From positions 1 through 5,871 of the forward strand of contig JAKAVW010000205.1 in the NCBI GenBank assembly GCA_021827445.1: a stretch of 5,871 nucleotides of DNA, given 5' to 3'. How positions within the stretch are numbered: position 1 is the first letter of the stretch; every line of letters begins with the position of its first letter. A program made the translations under genes and the position numbers. The notes under the pieces were generated by a model. It did no database searches. It was not told the DNA's origin and saw only the letters and a list, made by a program, of their open reading frames with translations. The stretch is from Pseudomonadota bacterium (lineage in GTDB: Bacteria; Pseudomonadota; Gammaproteobacteria; Acidithiobacillales; Acidithiobacillaceae). Shown piece after piece: positions 5,238-5,871 of the stretch.

Positions 5238-5871
5238 ATGATGCACAAAACCGCAACACGGCGGATAGCGACTGCGCTCGGAATCGGCGTCTGTCTGCTC
5301 TCGGGTGCCGCCTCGGCGGACGATCTTACTTTACAGAGTGCCATTCAGCGCGCGCTGATCAATCAGGCGGTGGTGCAGCAGGCGCAGCACATGATCGCGG
5401 AGCGCCAGGATCAGGGTCGCGCGGCCCATGCCGATCTGCTGCCCGCCCTCTCGCTGAGTACCGGGGGCGTCTGGACCCAAACCCAGAACGGCCAGCCGCG
5501 CTTTGTCAGTGCCAATGGCGCGCGGGAGCTGATCGGGCAGGTTCTTCTGCAGATTCCACTATATACGCCGCAAGCCTATGCCCTGTCGGCGCTGGCGCGC
5601 GACCGCTCGGCCATCGCCCGTTACCGGTTGCAGCAGACGCGGCTTGCGGTCGCCGCGCAGGTGACCATGGCTTATTACCAGATGGCGCTGGACGATAACG
5701 AACTGGCCGTGTGGCGCAAGGCGCTGGCGGCCGCGCGCCAGATGCTCACGGCGACGCAGGAAGGATACCGGGCAGGGACCCGCTCGCGCCTGGATCTGAG
5801 TCAGTCCAAATTGACACTGGTGCGTATCCGGATGGGACTCGATCAGGCGCGGCCGCGGGCGCAGGCGGCGC
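5238..5871 (+). CDS. TolC-family outer-membrane efflux protein, N-terminal part (cut by right window edge)
   Basis: The first 211 residues are visible. A signal peptide (basic MMHKTATRR, hydrophobic core, likely cut after GAASA at residue 27) precedes the typical family opening: LTLQSAIQRALINQAVVQQA, then QDQGRAAHADLLPALSLSTGG, a beta-strand region with VLLQIPLYTPQAYAL, and long helices ending in TATQEGYRAGTRSRLDLSQS, which matches the conserved TolC motif for the second helical hairpin. Such proteins form trimeric channels that take substrates from an inner-membrane pump and periplasmic adaptor. Placed after a heavy-metal two-component pair in the same direction, it is probably the outer-membrane part (CusC/CzcC role) of an RND metal-efflux operon continuing beyond the edge; that is inference. 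Two ATGs are adjacent (5238, 5241); an AAAGG site 7 bases before the first favours it. The protein is about half complete. Cys19 in the signal peptide does not sit in a lipobox. Confidence 0.92.
   Translation, partial: MMHKTATRRIATALGIGVCLLSGAASADDLTLQSAIQRALINQAVVQQAQHMIAERQDQGRAAHADLLPALSLSTGGVWTQTQNGQPRFVSANGARELIGQVLLQIPLYTPQAYALSALARDRSAIARYRLQQTRLAVAAQVTMAYYQMALDDNELAVWRKALAAARQMLTATQEGYRAGTRSRLDLSQSKLTLVRIRMGLDQARPRAQAA

Noticed and set aside
5234..5698. Plus-strand frame starting with GTG in the TolC-like region
   Set aside because: It overlaps the TolC-like gene in another frame; the frame from 5238 has a signal peptide and efflux-protein motifs.
1..5871. tRNA, rRNA, CRISPR array, insertion sequence or attachment site
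   Set aside because: No cloverleaf-like segment, regularly spaced long repeats, transposase frame or terminal inverted repeats with target duplications were seen.

Overview
The window looks like chromosome from a Gram-negative proteobacterium. Three proteins imply an outer membrane or periplasm: a TonB-dependent receptor, a TolC-type channel and a two-transmembrane sensor kinase. Base composition is moderately GC-rich in the genes, with AT-rich intergenic spacers. A DoxX/DoxD-like membrane protein next to metal-handling genes suggests an acidophilic sulfur or metal oxidiser such as Acidithiobacillus. That assignment comes from recognising the protein types, not from a search, and is only moderately sure.

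Layout. Three genes point left: the N-terminal third of a TonB-dependent outer-membrane receptor (748 to the left edge), a VIT1/CCC1-family Fe/Mn transporter with a GTG start (1645-953), and a two-repeat DoxX/DoxD-like membrane protein (stop at 1826, start probably near 2776). Across a divergent promoter region three genes point right: a CusR/CopR-type response regulator (2966-3640), its sensor kinase overlapping it by 23 bases (3618-5060), and, after a 177-base spacer, the start of a TolC-family outer-membrane efflux protein cut by the right edge (5238 onward).

How it may work together. The kinase-regulator pair belongs to the heavy-metal (copper/silver type) subgroup, and the TolC-like gene would normally be the first gene of an RND metal-efflux operon continuing to the right. 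With a likely metal/siderophore receptor and a VIT/CCC1 transporter on the other side, the window reads as a metal-homeostasis neighbourhood: uptake, sequestration or export, sensing and efflux. The DoxX-like protein suggests a link to membrane redox or sulfur chemistry, but its role cannot be fixed from sequence.

The most notable non-coding signal is in front of the TonB receptor. Four tandem 11-base units with a GTCAT-like core end exactly 10 bases before a TATGAT -10 box. This is the geometry of a double Pho box or another OmpR/PhoB-family operator. GTCAT/ATGAC cores with 11-base phasing recur in front of the TolC-like gene, partly inside a perfect 16-base palindrome. I see no RNA genes, mobile elements, CRISPR arrays or clearly new multi-gene system.
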